A stretch of 64,000 bases of DNA from Xenoacremonium recifei (Eukaryota; Ascomycota; Sordariomycetes; Hypocreales; Nectriaceae): positions 619,038 to 683,037 of the forward strand of contig WOFQ01000016.1 in the NCBI GenBank assembly GCA_012184525.1, read 5' to 3'. Both the position numbers and the translations under genes were made by a program. Positions 12,004 to 24,519 of this stretch are shown here, piece by piece. The notes under the pieces were generated by a model. The model was not told where the DNA came from, searched no databases, and was given only the letters and a program-made list of their open reading frames with translations. The number at the start of each line of letters is the position of its first letter. Position 1 is the stretch's first letter.

Positions 12004-14415
12004 GTTTCTTCGCCTTGCCCGGTATCGCCGTCAAATTCGGGGTCTGGATTCGAACACGAGCCCTCGTACGACTCCCTGGCCTTCCTTGTGATCTTATAGA
12101 GACTCAGACTAAGTCGATTGAATTCGCTGAGGTTCCGTCTGTAGAGAAGGGGGGGGGGAAGACCCGTTGTCGTGGTCAGAATTTGAGCGTCAGCGTGAAG
12201 GAGATATCGGAGCTGTCGGGCTCTGTCGTCTAAGCGTAGATGCCTGGCTCTGTGCGGTCAGCAGACGCCAGTGGACTGCAAAATTGCAGAATCCAGCAAT
12301 CTCTATCGTCTCGTAGCGTAGAGGTTAGCGACGCGCTCGTCAATTGAAGCTGCTGGATAGGAGAGGGATCTCGTCGAAGGGGTAAATTTTCGGAGAGCTT
12401 CGAAGCTCACAATGATGTAAAATCGCGCCACAGAAGACCCAACTTCACATGGGTGCAAGGTGGGTTGCGCCACACATGGTTCGAGCTGCGCCGCAAACTC
12501 TGCGTTCCTAACTCTCATCACGTGCCAGTTCATGGACAACCATCTCGCAACGGCCTTCAAAAGAGTTGAAAATGTATTAAACCATGGGGTTTTACTAAAT
12601 TGCGGACTAATACACTATATACTCTTGATATCACATTGTTCATTCGTTTCCCATGGCTCGTGGCCTCAGGAATTTCCTACCTCTCATGACCTCTCGATTC
12701 AGAGAGAAACGAGGCGTAAACGTTGGCCCCTTATTGTGTCTATTTCGACTGGCCGAAAGGTCTAGCCTGGGGTATGCCGAAATGTCTCGTATGCAAAGGT
12801 GATCTGGCCTGAAACGGAGCAAGCTGCGAAGAAAAGCCCGACAGGCAAGACATCCTCACCACCCCTGGACAGTACCTTTCATTGAAAGAACAGAACACCA
12901 GAGTCCAAATTTTGCTAAAACCTTGCAATTAAATATGCCTACTCGGTAAGGTCTGATTTGAAAATGAAAGAGTCACAAATGCCGTCATATCGCTTTCGCA
13001 GGACCTATCGAGTCTTTCCAGCTCATACAAGTTGCACAAGCATGATCCAGCTCTGCAGAACCTGGCTTCGGAAGATGACAGCCATGTCTGAGTTCAATTT
13101 ACAAACCTCTATCATTAGCCATGCTTGTATGACCCCAGATATACTGGACCGAAACGCATTAGACCACTGGCATCCACCGAGGATTCGATCGCACAAGGAC
13201 TAAACGGGTTGATTCAGGAGATACTCGGAAGTGTCTGATATGCTAAGTTTCAGGTAGGCTATCGCTTTGACACCGAATATATTTTGATTGCATAGTATAT
13301 AGATGTCAAAACTTCTAGAGATGACCATTGGGCGTAATACTCACATCAAAGCGTTTGTGATGAAGAGTGTTGGAGTGGCTAGACCCCCCGACATTCACTC
13401 TGTCCTAAACAATCACCAAGCACCTGGAGTGAATATGTTTCATTCAGTTTTTCTCTCACACGGATATGAGAACTCTCTGGCATTTCTCGAAAGAGCTGCT
13501 CTTTATTCTCCTTGTTTTGTCCTCGTCAAACGCACTCTCCTTTGTCAACCCTCAGCACTATTGTTGTTGCTTTATCTTGGTCGATGATACTCTCAATACT
13601 TGCGCCTCCAACAATATTCCTCAATTCGCAAATTTGGAGACGCGGGCTCATGCTAGCCCTGGAGTTTGGACTGTGCGAAGTTTGCTTCCCGAAATTCGAG
13701 GAAGGAGCGACCCTGCGTTGTTGACCGGTCGCACCTTCCCTGGCAAATTCCCGCAGCAAGCAAGGAAGGAACACCTCGTCACATCGGATCGCTGCTGCCT
13801 TCGAAAACCTTTCAACATTTCAGAACCAGCAACAACGAGTTTTCATTCGGCATAAGGAAGGTTCGCTCCATCGCGACTTCCTTCGGCCTCGTGACGCTCG
13901 TTTCTCGCCCTCTGTTTCGCTTCCGCCGCGCAGCATCCTCTTCTCCTCCTTCTTCTCTCTTTTTTTGGCCTCTTGGCCCTATAACCACTCCGAACCTCCT
14001 TTCGCACCTAAGTAAAGTCTCCTTCTCACCCTTCGTTCTTGTCCTTCTGTGATCCTTCGTTGTATGAGCCTGGAGCGGAAGCCCCTAATGACGATTCAAC
14101 AGGTTCACCAGATTTTTCTCCTTGCCCGAACACAACTCCACGATCCGGGCGGCCAATTCTGAGGCTACACTCAAGCTCCAGCATCAGAATCCTCTCACTT
14201 TGTCCTGATTCACTGCAGTTGCCGAGGCCACGTGCTCTAACCGAGCGAGCTGCCCCAGCGGATACACGCATGACTGTCGACATCTAGATTTTCTCGGTTG
14301 ATACTTTTCCTCTCTTTTCTCCTTCGTTCCTTTTTTTCTTCCTTTACTCACCAAGTCACTCTTTTAGTCGCTCTTTCTTGTCTCTCATTTTGCGAATATT
14401 CTATCATCGGCCGAA
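12004..14415. other. Divergent intergenic region between the DUF1279 gene and the gene at 14416
   Basis: Promoters of both flanking genes must lie here. The middle (about 12,300-13,600) is more AT-rich; the part from 13,850 to 14,400 is strongly pyrimidine-rich on the plus strand, typical of a fungal promoter and leader for the gene at 14416. Open frames here show no domain. Two tRNA A-box-like strings (near 12,313 plus strand and 14,250 minus strand) lack a matching B box and fold. Confidence 0.5.
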
Positions 14416-16405
14416 ATGTCTCCCTTCAAGTATGGAAAGAGGGGGTCGCTCCTCAAACCGTTGAGCCACCGACGCCGTCAAAAGCATCTCCTAGAGTCTC
14501 CCAGCAAAGAGAAGCCGGGTATGGACAGACTGATACCATTTGAGAACCAGCACTGAGCTAACTTGACCAGAACCCTTAGCTGCTCGCATTCCAAGCGACA
14601 ACGAGTCTGACAAGGAGGCTGAGGAGGCACAACGCTATAATGACGAGCTCATCTCTGAGATGGCAAGTCGCCTCCTTGATGACTTTGAGTCAAGCCTCTC
14701 TGGGGGCGATACCCAGCCTCACGATACCCATGCCGATTCAGCAAACGCTGTTTCCTCTCAGGAAACTGGCGCTGGACTCAGCACCCCTGAAAGGGGAAGC
14801 TTCGTTCTCTCTCCGGATCGCGTGTCACCTGTAAAAATCTTGTCTCAATTGTCCACTAGCAAGGCCGCCCGAGCCTTGCGATTCAGAAAGTACTCACCAA
14901 ATTCGCAGGTCAAGTCCCCAGGACGACGCTCGCGGATTACTGCTCGAACGCGACCCGACATCTCTGAGAAGAAGACTCATTCCGGCTCGCTTCAGGCAGC
15001 GTCTAACTCCAAGTCTCGACCATTGATGATTGACCCCCTCAAGTCTCACCCGGTCAAGTTTTCAGCGCCATCTCCTCCTCCGTCGCTCCCTCCAGTTGAT
15101 CACAATGGCTACCAGAGCGATGAGATATCCGAGAGCCTCGGCACACAACCCAAGATGGCGAGTCCTGAAGAGATTAATCGAAAAGTTCAAGCTATGCTTG
15201 CGGCCACCACTGCCTTGAAAGGTCCGCCAAAGCAGTCGGAGACGGCAACTTCTATGCTCAACAAGATGGCACCAACGAAGGTACTCGCCAAGGTTTCGCA
15301 AGCCTGGGGAAGACTGCAAGCGAAAACATCCGGCGCGGATGTGAGAGATGAGGCCATTCTGAAGCCTGTCAATGTAAACGAGCGTCGCAACCCGCTCAAG
15401 TCGAGGTCCTCGCGCAAGAGATCCTCACGCAAGAGCCCGTCGGGTTCTCCAATCACTACGATGGAGATTCGTCTCAACGAAGGGGGCAACTTGAACAAAA
15501 GGAAGGTTCAGAGGATCGTTGGAGGCAAAGTCGTTCGGAAGCCTGTGGCAGATGATGGAAAATCACTGCGTAGCGGGAGATCTCTGGATGACCCGTTTAC
15601 CGACTCCATGACATCTCAGACCTCAACTTCGTTCGAGAATCGGCTCCGATCAGACGTTGAACTCGAGACCCGGGCGGTCCTGCCGATTCCTCGAAACCCC
15701 TTTGAATCAGAGAAGGGATTCGACAACGACATCGAGGATAGGATCTTGAGTACGACACCTGTTGGATCATCGACACCTCGAATTCGACTCGAGAGAGTGT
15801 CGCCTTCTACCTCTGACGGAAGCTTCACGATGCAGAACTCCAAGTTGGGGATCGCAAGCGTTGGCCTAGTGCTGGATAGGGCTGCCCTCAAGCTTGACGG
15901 ACAAGATACCATCGACACCGAAGCCTTTGGATCACGATCTACGCAGCAGCGCCAGGCAGATTCCTTCAAGAGACTCCGACACAATACCCTGGGCCCAGTA
16001 ATGAACAGGAACATCAATGGCTCCAAGTTGATGAAGAAGCACCCTTCTCCCAGCAAGGAGGCTTTGGAGAATCTGGAAGCGGCGTTCCGCCAGTATACCC
16101 ATCTCAAGAACACCGGCGCCTCCCAGGAGGAATTAGATGAGTTTACCAGTGGATTCATCAATGTGCCTCGCTTGCTGTCGCGGGACAAGAACCGACTGGT
16201 TTCTAATCCAATCCCTGCCAGCTACGCGGAGGAATGCTCAGGTTCCAGCGGAAGGGCGCATGTTCGGGCTACTTCATCGTCTTCGATGCATTCTCGACGC
16301 CTTTCACCCCCGGGCAATCCCCTGAACCTTCGCAGGGGCATTCGCCTTGCGCCTCCTTACCGACCGCCAATGGTAGGACCCGACGACATGGACGAGCTGC
16401 ACTAG
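14416..16405 (+). CDS. Unrecognised 645-residue basic, Ser-rich protein
   Basis: Two exons, 14416-14518 and 14571-16405, joined by a 52-nt intron (donor GTATGG, branch GAGCTAAC, acceptor CCAG). The join gives a continuous start: MSPFKYGKRGSLLKPLSHR, then KEKPEPLAARIPSDNE. The protein looks mostly disordered, rich in Ser, Arg and Lys, with many S/T-P sites. It has a short motif-like segment near residue 120 (SPVKILSQLSTSKAARALRF), basic clusters (SRSSRKRSSRKSPSGSP) that could serve as nuclear signals, and a C-terminal helix-like stretch (SKEALENLEAAFRQYTHLK). No enzyme domain is visible. The composition suggests a nuclear or cell-cycle-regulated protein, but that is a guess. It sits between the DUF1279 gene and RAD52, converging with RAD52. 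Confidence 0.72.
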
Positions 16406-17057
16406 CTGGGCTGTAAGATGTGAAAGAAACGAAGACCGAATTCTAAGGTAGGTGGCTAAGACGGCTATGACATGATTTGACATCCCGCTAACACATGGTG
16501 AGGACCGGCACTTCTGCTACTTTCCCATTAACAGACGACGACAGCGATGACGGAATGATTGACACGACGCATGACGAAGGAACGAAGGAACGAGCAGTCC
16601 AGCAAGACTGCATATGTATGAGTTTATGAGGATATGGACGTTGAGGGGCAAGGGATCCATCAACTTTTTCCACGGATATCAGATTGCACATGTTGTTCAT
16701 TACGGATTTCACACTGCTTTACATGAGGACTTGGCTTTGCAAGACTATAGCGATACCTACCACCTGCGGTACATAGCAGATCGGCGGGATACCGGCGAGT
16801 ATCACGCATCTTGATCATAACGGACAATCACCACTCAGACACAGATTACTTCACTTGTTCTCTCGATGACTCTCCCAAGATGTGAAGTGATATCATTAAA
16901 AACGTGCGTGCATCAATATTTGTCTTATTTAGAATATTCCCATAATGCCCGGCTGTGGAAATCAAGCCCATGATCATAACATCCTTTCCGACCCTGTAAC
17001 CGTTTCCCGAACCAGAGTCCTTACAATTCCCTAACGCCGTACACCTGCTCTAATCCT
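16406..17057. other. Convergent 3' region
   Basis: This holds the 3' ends of the plus-strand gene at 14416 and the minus-strand RAD52 gene. An AT-rich segment around 16,880-16,960 is suitable for 3'-end formation. No gene seen. Confidence 0.5.
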
Positions 17058-18680
17058 TTAGGCCATCTTTTGCCGCTTTGCGTCCAAACCACTCGCAGGC
17101 GCTGCTGCTGCAGGACTCGTTCTATTAGCTGGCAGATCAGCAAGAGGCGGCCGCGCAGTCTCCGCCGCAGGCCGCTTCATCGTCGGAGGGCGGTACGACG
17201 ACCGGTTCGCCAGGGGACTACCCGGACCACCAGGCGTGCCAATACGGCGCGCATGGTCGAGCGACGGATTGACGACATGACCACGGGACTGCGACGCAGG
17301 CGGGCGCACGGGGGTGAAGCCACCTGCACCAGCACCGCCGGCAGACTGGGACGACGCGGGGGGCACGTGGGTGCCGTTGCGGGCGACGGGCTTGGAGGAC
17401 GAGTGGTCGATGCCGGGCGTCTTGCGGATGGAGGGGCTTTCGGCCTTGGGGTTGAAGGCCTGGGGGGCGTTGGGGGCGAGGACGCGCGTGGGGTCGGGGA
17501 GTTGGGAGACGGCGCGGGCGGAGAAGAAGCCGACGGTGTCGGGGATGTTGGAAGGGGGAGGGGGGGGAGGGCGAGGGGGGTTGCTGGGCGTTGTGCGGCC
17601 GGAGGGGGGGAGAGGCCGGGGTTGTTGGTTTTGCTGGGCGAGGCTTGTAGGCGCGGATCGCGTTTGCGCTTGGTTGGGTGTCTGGGGCGGCCGGCCGCCG
17701 GAGACTGCTCTAGGGGTTGGTTGTTGATGATGTTGTTGCGGTGGTTGTCGTGGTGGCGGAGGGTTCGTTATTGGTGGTCGTTGCTCGACGGGGGGTTGGC
17801 CGAGGATGGATGTGCCGAGCGTGATTTCGTCAGGGTGGCCGTCCTCTGGCATGCAGAAGTCGGCCTCGTCGAGCTCTACTACTGTTCAGCCTCGATCTCT
17901 TCAAATCCGTCGGAGGAGAGCATACCGCCGAGGAAGTCCTCAAAGGACTCGTTGACCGCAGGCTCGACCTTGACGGGCGGTGCTGGCAGAGCAGCAGTAA
18001 CAGCAGCAGGGGCGTGAGACTCTGCCACAGTCGTGCCGATCTCCTTTTTGACAAAGTCGCCATGCCGGTGCAGATTGTCCTGGTCGAACTTCTTCACCGG
18101 CTCGGCCTTCATCTTGGTCACCTGCTTGACATAGTCCTTGTCGTAGATGCAGTTACCCAGCACATTGCCAAAGCTCCGCAGCGCACGCTTCAGTCCGTCC
18201 GTCGTGCCCTCCTTCTTCGCCTTCTCAAACGCCATAGCCTTGCCCTTGGCATTCTCAATCGACCCGTACCCAATGTCCTCATGGAACGTGCCGTCCTTGA
18301 GCGTGACGCGCACGATGACCGAAAGTCCGATGCTGACGCGCTGCGTCTGCGGGTTCTCATCCGCAAAGTCCACCTGGATGTTCTGGATCGACGATGACCA
18401 GCCGTTGAAGCCAAACACCTCGTTGGCCAGCGTGATGCACTTCTCCGCCGTGAGGTAGTGGACTTTGGCGCCGCCGGGGCCGGAGCGCGCTGAGATGTAC
18501 TCGGGCCCGAGCTGCTTGTCGAGGCGCGCGGCGATGGTGGCGATCTCCTTGGCTGTCCATTCGGAGATGCGCGGTTTGGGCTCCTCGAATGGGTTGGCCA
18601 CGAAGGTATGTTGCTCGCCTGGGCTGCGGTTGTTGTTAGGCATGTCACAGTAAACACCTGGATGAGACTCACGCAGGCAT
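17058..18680 (-). CDS. rad52: DNA repair protein RAD52 (strand annealing / recombination mediator)
   Basis: Predicted 507 residues in three exons: a tiny 8-nt exon 18680-18673 (ATGCCTGC), 18623-17926 and 17875-17058. Intron 1 is 49 nt (donor GTGAGT, branch CCTAAC, acceptor CGCAG); intron 2 is 50 nt (donor GTATGC, branch GGCTGAAC, acceptor TAG). The joins give MPAPGEQHTFVANPFEE and FLGELDEADFCMPEDG, both typical of fungal Rad52, so an ATG inside intron 1 is not the real start. The conserved annealing domain covers ~20-190 (WTAKEIATIAARLDKQLG, GFNGWSSSIQ, FGNVLGNCIYDKDY). The rest is Pro/Gln-rich with fungal-specific blocks (VGFFSARAVSQLP, FNPKAESPSIRKTPG), the region used for RPA and Rad51 contact. 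It acts in the nucleus in homologous recombination. Confidence 0.95.
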
Positions 18681-19733
18681 GGTGTTTGGTACGGGAGACA
18701 GGGTTCACCCCGTCATGGACCAGGAAAACGGAGGAAGTAGAAGGTTGGACAGAGGCAGCAACAAAGCAACTCTCTACAGCCCTGTGGGAGGATGCCAATA
18801 GACAGGCAGATTCGGTTTGGCTATGGAAGCGTGAGTCGAGCTCAGCCAGGCGCGTTCACGCTTACTCGCACCGCGTCTCCCCTTCCCAGCGAGACGGGAG
18901 AGCACGTGATGTGGCTGGAGCGGTACGTACCTCCTCCAATGCTCCAGGCAGGCGGACCTCCGCTGACCCCATACCGGCCTGGCCCGCTGTTCCGATCGCT
19001 GAAGCCCCACCAGTTTTCAGCCATGTCAGGGCCAGGGACGGGTACGAATATTGTCGTAAACGGACTTCCGCGTGTGCAACGTTGTGATATTAGCAGACAG
19101 GGCTGAAAATAGATGCAGCTAGCCGAGGGGGCGCGGCTGAGGGTATGACAAACAGCTGGTGATGGCAGGCAGGGATCTCGCACGGTTACGCCGAAGACGG
19201 AGAGATATATGTCGAACGTCGGACAAACGACCTGCCTCGTTAGTTGTACATTCATTTCAAATCAGGTACTGCAACTTCACGTATCAAAAAACCTCGTCAA
19301 TGCCACTCAATCATTCCACTTGTAACTACCCTAATAGGTGCCTTGCTGCTCGACCCAGAGCGTCCAGGTGACCCAGCGGTCGTGAGTGTCAACTATCTAC
19401 ATGCAAAAAGAGAAGAAATCAAAACCGCATGCCTGCCTGCGCCACAAATAACATGCTAAAAGAAGGAAGAAGAAAAACATTATCAGACTCCCTGTTGTGT
19501 ATGGTGCGGTGCCTTGGAAGGTGCAGGGATATCGACAAGTGCAGACAAAAACGCCGTCCAACCGTCCCCTTGGTGGATCGAAGGGAATGTAAGTAAATCT
19601 ATGCCAGCCCGTGATGCCAGAGTCGTCGTAAAAACATGGTTCGTGATATGTACTCCGTGCCTTGTCCGTAAGGTGATGCTATGCGTCCGTTTCCTTCCTC
19701 GATGTCCTCCTTTCTATATATTCCCTTGGTCCT
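18681..19733. other. RAD52 promoter and CUT8 3' region
   Basis: Between RAD52 (minus, starting at 18680) and the downstream end of the Cut8 gene (19734). The left part is the RAD52 promoter. The part from ~19,090 onwards is likely the CUT8 3' untranslated region. Open frames here have no recognisable domain. Confidence 0.5.
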
Positions 19734-20555
19734 TTACCAGGGACCGACACGTACGGGAGAGCCATACGTTCCGGACATGAGTTGGTTTAGAATGGAGTTC
19801 TGGTCGGCAGGAGACGCACCGGAGGCGCTCGAGTTCGAATTGGGGCCCATCCATCCAACGCTATTGGCCATGGCGGTGATGGCACCGGACAGACGGCCAC
19901 CCGACTGCTGGTTGTGGTGGGCCAGCTTCTGATCCCATCCTCCAGAGTGCAAGTGCATGCCCCCACCACGCTTAGCAGCCTCGTTGACGACGAGAGCCCA
20001 GGCTTTGGAAATCTCCTCGTAGGCGTTGTCCTTGTGGTGTCGGTAGGTCTGAGGCTGCCAGTCGGGCAATTCGTGGATGAGGCGGGTGGCGCCATCGAGG
20101 AACTGCATTGACTTGGTTGCCTGCATTTCGGTGGGAGGAAGAAATTGGGGGGTAAAGTCGGAGAGCGCATCAATCAAGGCCACGATGAACTCCTTGACTC
20201 TGTAATATGTGTATTCGGGGCTGGATTCGCCGTACGGGATGGCGGCCTTCAACTTGTCTTGATACCCCTGCAGGACGTCGAGAGCGGATGACACCGTAGG
20301 TCGTGGAGCGCCAGACACCACTTCCTGCCCGATGTCTGGATGCCGTTCACATATCCGTTCCAGTACCATTCGCAGCTGAGTTGTGTCGAGAGTTTCGAGG
20401 AGTCGGGGGAGAGTGAGAGGTCGGCCGATGAGTTCGTTTGATCGGACTTTTTTCGAGGGGCGAGCAAGGGGTCGGGCAGTGAAAGCAGGAGAGCTCAGAG
20501 GCGACATTGTTTCGTCGCCATCCTCGTCAGCTTTTCGTTTGCGAGATGATGCCAT
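19734..20555 (-). CDS. cut8: Cut8/Sts1 nuclear proteasome tether
   Basis: Single-exon 273-residue protein of the Cut8/STS1 family, which anchors the 26S proteasome at the nuclear envelope and so supports degradation of nuclear substrates and chromosome segregation. The N-terminus is short and basic with nuclear-signal-like clusters (SRKRKADED, RPSKKVRS). In S. pombe the equivalent Lys-rich segment is ubiquitinated and holds the proteasome. The conserved helical domain runs ~45-210 (LPRLLETLDTTQLRMVLERI, RVKEFIVALIDALSDFTPQFLPP, AYEEISKAWALVVNEAAKRG). The C-terminus is Ser/Asn/Gly-rich. The ATG at 20555 (MASSRKRK) is chosen; the same frame extends 36 codons further upstream but that part has no family resemblance. 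Length matches the ~260 residues of S. pombe Cut8. Confidence 0.9.
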   Translation of the reverse strand: MASSRKRKADEDGDETMSPLSSPAFTARPLARPSKKVRSNELIGRPLTLPRLLETLDTTQLRMVLERICERHPDIGQEVVSGAPRPTVSSALDVLQGYQDKLKAAIPYGESSPEYTYYRVKEFIVALIDALSDFTPQFLPPTEMQATKSMQFLDGATRLIHELPDWQPQTYRHHKDNAYEEISKAWALVVNEAAKRGGGMHLHSGGWDQKLAHHNQQSGGRLSGAITAMANSVGWMGPNSNSSASGASPADQNSILNQLMSGTYGSPVRVGPW

Positions 20556-22737
20556 ATTGTGAAATGGGGAGACTGTGAGAGTTGTTGTTAGCCGCTTTCG
20601 TCTCACAACCATGCCGCCATGTTTGCCAAATGAGCACAACACTCGACGGGAGACGAAACGCACCAGATCGTTGGGGAGACAGCCGAGGATTCTCGTGCTG
20701 ATGAGGGAAGACGGGAGGTTGTGGCGATAGCAGAACGTTCATTATGTCCCAGGCAACGCTGACGCTGGCTCAGCGTGAATAATGCGTGAGGGTTTGATGA
20801 CGAGTCCAGCGGGATCGATCCGGCGGGACGACTCCGAGGCGGCTAAAGAGCACGACCGCCAGAGAAAATACGACAGAAAAAAAGAGCTCAAAATCCAGCC
20901 AAATGATGCTTTATATCCTTCGGTCGATCGTATAGTAAGGAGAGCGTCGTAAGCGGCGGTGGAAGTGAGTCGGAGGCTGCCGGGCACGTTAGGGTTGGCG
21001 GATGTAGAGTGATGAACCTGGATGATTTTGGGAGGGGAGAGAGAAAAAGAGATGGTGAGGAGAGGGAGCGAGCGAGAGTGGAGGAGTGGAAGGGCGGGCA
21101 CGGTCCCTCGGCAGGCGCTAGTGGGTTCTGCTCAGTGAGGAAAGTGCCTGAGGAGTGCTGTAGGCGACTGACTCTGCTAGGGGATTAGCGACTCAGCGCC
21201 ACTGGAGCGGCTATGCCTAAGGGAAGGCTACCGAATGTGCAGGCAGAGCGGGGGGTCAAGGTGAATGCAGCGATCGTAATGGCGGTCAACAAGCGGCAAT
21301 TCCTGCAGCAGAAAAATAATTTGCCTGGCTGGCTGGCTGGACGTTTGTTGTTGGCTGGCAGCAGCAACGGCACCTGAATTGCTGGCCACTGGGGCAACCT
21401 GGGCGGGGATTCAGTGGAGAGCGATTGAGCTCTGGGGGGACCAGGAAGGGACCTGGAGGGGAGGGCAGAGACCTGGAAGCTGGCGACGGCTTCAGCAGCG
21501 CTGGGCGCCGGGATTGGCCACATGGCACACGGCTGGCACCCGGCGCAATCCCTTACATCGGCCGGCAGAGCGCTTCATTCGCTGGAACTGGCTCGATGCA
21601 CCACATGGCCACCTCTTCTCCGCCCAGGCTCAGACACCGCCGTCACCGCCCTTGCACGTGAGGTCTAGTCACAGCCTTCTATCTGCCTTAGGGCGCTCCC
21701 TAACGGCCTAGGTCTAGGGCCCGAGGCGCTAATCATTGGGCTGTCTTGGCCTCCACCGCCCGGGCTCACTGCAACAAGCGGCAAACAAACTTCTCTGACT
21801 GGCATGTCGGACCACCCGCTTTGCCTCTTTGCTCGGATTTTTTTTGTCTAACCTTGTCCTCAGCTGGAATTGCAGGGGTTCAGAGCCTTTCAGCTAGAGT
21901 CTTGGAATCTCGTCGCCCATTTGACATTGCCCGGCAGGCCGAAACAACTGTCGTCATCCGGGAAACGACGTGGCTCAACTCGTGGGGGCTCGACCCAGCG
22001 CGAGTGCGACATCCGTGACTGTGCTAATAAGCTAAAGCGACGAGCTAGTAATAGCTTATGGGTAGAGTAGCAATATGCATCGCTGTTTATCCAGAGGGAT
22101 CGGACAATCTGGAGAGTTGCTGCCGGGGGTGTCTCTGTTGTTGTGTAAGATGCATGAACATTAATTTCCACCTACATGCACCGTTCGAGGCTCGAGAACA
22201 CCGGAATAGTTGTCTATTTACAGAGGACAGGTTGTGAGTTCTCCTTGACTGAGTCGCAATACGGTCCTATCCCTGATCCAGACCTTCCCCCTCATCCAAA
22301 CCCTTACTTGTATTTCTATACGGAGTATTAGGTTACAAAATTACTCTAGTTGCTATCTAAGTCGGGGGATCCCGTACGAATAGTATGGCTCTTGCAATAT
22401 GCCTAGAAATGACTTTTCACTCATCAGGGTGACAACTGTTCTCGACAAGGAGGGGTAAATGTTATGAGGATTGACAAGCCTAAAAGCAAGGGGGAGTAAT
22501 TGAACTGATACAAGACTCTATCCACCTTCTGGAAGTTGCAGGTTGATTGTCATCGTTAATCTCATTTTAGCTAAGGCAATTTGAGATCCGAGCTGTTCAG
22601 CCTCACATCAAAATGCTTCAGCCACAGATCGTGCGCACGGACCACTCTCGCAACAGACCCAGCAACTTCTTCAACAGCGTCATCGTCTGTCCACCATCAA
22701 CCACCAGGAATCGCATTCTCGCGAGCCTTGGCCCAAA
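20556..22737. promoter_or_regulatory. Divergent promoter region between CUT8 and the Mgr3-like gene
   Basis: About 2.2 kb between two genes that start away from each other. It is purine-rich just upstream of CUT8 on the plus strand (pyrimidine-rich in the sense of CUT8), holds a TGGC-type simple repeat around 21,326-21,350, and becomes AT-rich from ~22,000 to 22,570. No gene or RNA gene is supportable. Confidence 0.45.
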
Positions 22738-24351
22738 ATGTCCGTCTCAGCCATCGCTTCATTGAGGCCGCTAAGAGGGCAATGCCTCTTCCATGCAAAG
22801 ACGGGACTCCTGTCCGTGCAGGTCAGGTCACCGTCCGCTTGCATCCGTGTCCAAGCCGTCATTCCTCTTCGACCCGGTCGCCGATATCAGTCGACTTCGA
22901 AACCGCCGAATTCCGACCCTGAGCAGGAGAATAAGCGCAGCCAGCTCCCGCAGAAGCAACAGCCGAATCAGCCACAAATTACCTTCCGTCAATTCGCTGG
23001 TCGAGCTCTGGGCGCGGGACTTCGAAGCCTCGCGACGGCCATAAGTCCTAGCGGTATAAAAACTGCTTTTCGCCAGAGTCCCGGATCAACGACATTCGCT
23101 CTTTTAGTGTGAGTGGCACATGTCCTCCAGGCTTCTTTTACGTGGCTAACTTTTTGAAGTCTCGTTGCTATTGGATGCGTTTTCGCTTACACCGTCCAAC
23201 TCTACTTTACATATTTCTACCACTCGCAATTTACTCGATACCCAAAGCCCATCGCCAACTCATTGCGACGCGCTCTCTACTACACCAATATATCACCTGA
23301 CCCGGAACTAGCATTAAAATACTACAAGCGAGCGATGGAGCAGTGCGCCGAATTCGGGTTGGATCCCTTTTCTGATGAGGTGCTGGGCATCCGTATCCAG
23401 ACTACGTTCTGGTTGCAAAAGATTGAAAACTACAAGGGCGCCATTCAGGTCCTGGAGTCTATCTTGGCTGACTGCAAGAAGTGGGTGGACGTCATGGAGT
23501 TTTCTGTGAAGGAAGGCAAGGTGGACAAGATGGGCCACCTGATTACAGAAACGCCAGAGAAGAAGGACGAAGCTAAAGAACCCGAGGCTACAAAAGAGGC
23601 AAACGGAGAGGAAGAGCATGTTCCTGAGAACCTCTGGCATAAACGAAGACGACTCCTTGCTAAGGCCATCGGAACATCCGTCAAGCTTGGCGAACTCTAC
23701 TCGGATGAGCATGTTCTGGATCCCGATAACTCGCAGAAGCATCTTATCTGGGCTGTCGAACAATCTCTGAAGGAATTCCGACGGAGAAAGGATGAAGGTA
23801 TCAAAGAGGGTGAAGGCGACTGGCTCTCACCCGAGGAAATGGGCGGCACGATGGAATCTCTCGGCCGCGACTACGAGCGCCGCTCGCAATTCCACCTCGC
23901 CATCCCACTCTTCTTCCAGGCCCTGCGACTCTGCGAGAGCCCATGCCACCGCGCCGTCATCATGAACAACCTCTCCGCCACCTTTGCCCAACACCCCATC
24001 TACACGCCTGCTCTCACGGCGCCCAGCGAAGAGCTCAAACAGCTGTTCGACCCCGCCATGCCAGCCACCCGCAAGGAGTGCCTCGAGGCAGCGCTGAACT
24101 GGGCCAAGAATGCCTATATCCATGGAAAAGACGTCAAGGGTGACGAGCGCACGGATGAGTGCGACGAGGCGTGTGCCGTGGCGCTTTGCAACTGGGCTGA
24201 TGTTGCGGCTATGATGGGCAATACTGAGGTGGCGCGCAAGAAGTATAACCAGTGCATTGAGATGAGCGGCAAGATGGGCTTTGACGAGGGTGTGAAGCAG
24301 GCTCAGAGCGGGTTGCGCAAGCTGACGACAACGCCGAAGATCAAGGTCTAA
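22738..24351 (+). CDS. Mitochondrial inner-membrane TPR protein, Mgr3-like
   Basis: Predicted 520 residues from exons 22738-23108 and 23160-24351, joined by a 51-nt intron (donor GTGAGT, branch GGCTAAC, acceptor GAAG). The splice rebuilds a membrane helix at ~118-140 (TTFALLVLVAIGCVFAYTVQ), which confirms it. Residues 1-60 are basic and Ser/Arg-rich with no acid in the first 25, consistent with a mitochondrial presequence. After the helix come TPR-like repeats (PELALKYYKRAMEQCAEFGL, NYKGAIQVLESILADCKKW, QFHLAIPLFFQALRLCE, NTEVARKKYNQCIEM). This presequence-helix-TPR layout matches yeast Mgr3, which with Mgr1 acts as a substrate adaptor of the i-AAA protease Yme1. A charged Lys/Glu linker interrupts the repeats near residue 235. 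Other mitochondrial TPR proteins are possible, so the adaptor role is inferred. Confidence 0.8.
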
Positions 24352-24519
24352 CGATATGCACTTATAGATCATGTACAACAGGCGAGAGAAAATATGTGAT
24401 GAAGTAGTGTAAATCATTCCGGGTATCATGTACTCATACAAGTCTTGTCTCATCTTATCCCATATCTTCGTCACAATCTATCATATCATACAAACCCACA
24501 TACTATATCCTCCCGATCT

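Noticed and set aside
12301..12390. Possible tRNA (A-box-like TAGCGTAGAGG)
   Set aside because: No GGTTCRA-type B box and no acceptor stem could be paired.
14165..14270. Possible minus-strand tRNA (A-box-like GCAGCTCGCTCGGTTAGAGC)
   Set aside because: The T-arm candidate (GGATTCTGATG) lacks the invariant bases and no acceptor stem pairs; at most a decayed relic.
20556..20663. 36-residue extension upstream of the Cut8 start
   Set aside because: Not family-like; the ATG at 20555 gives the standard N-terminus.
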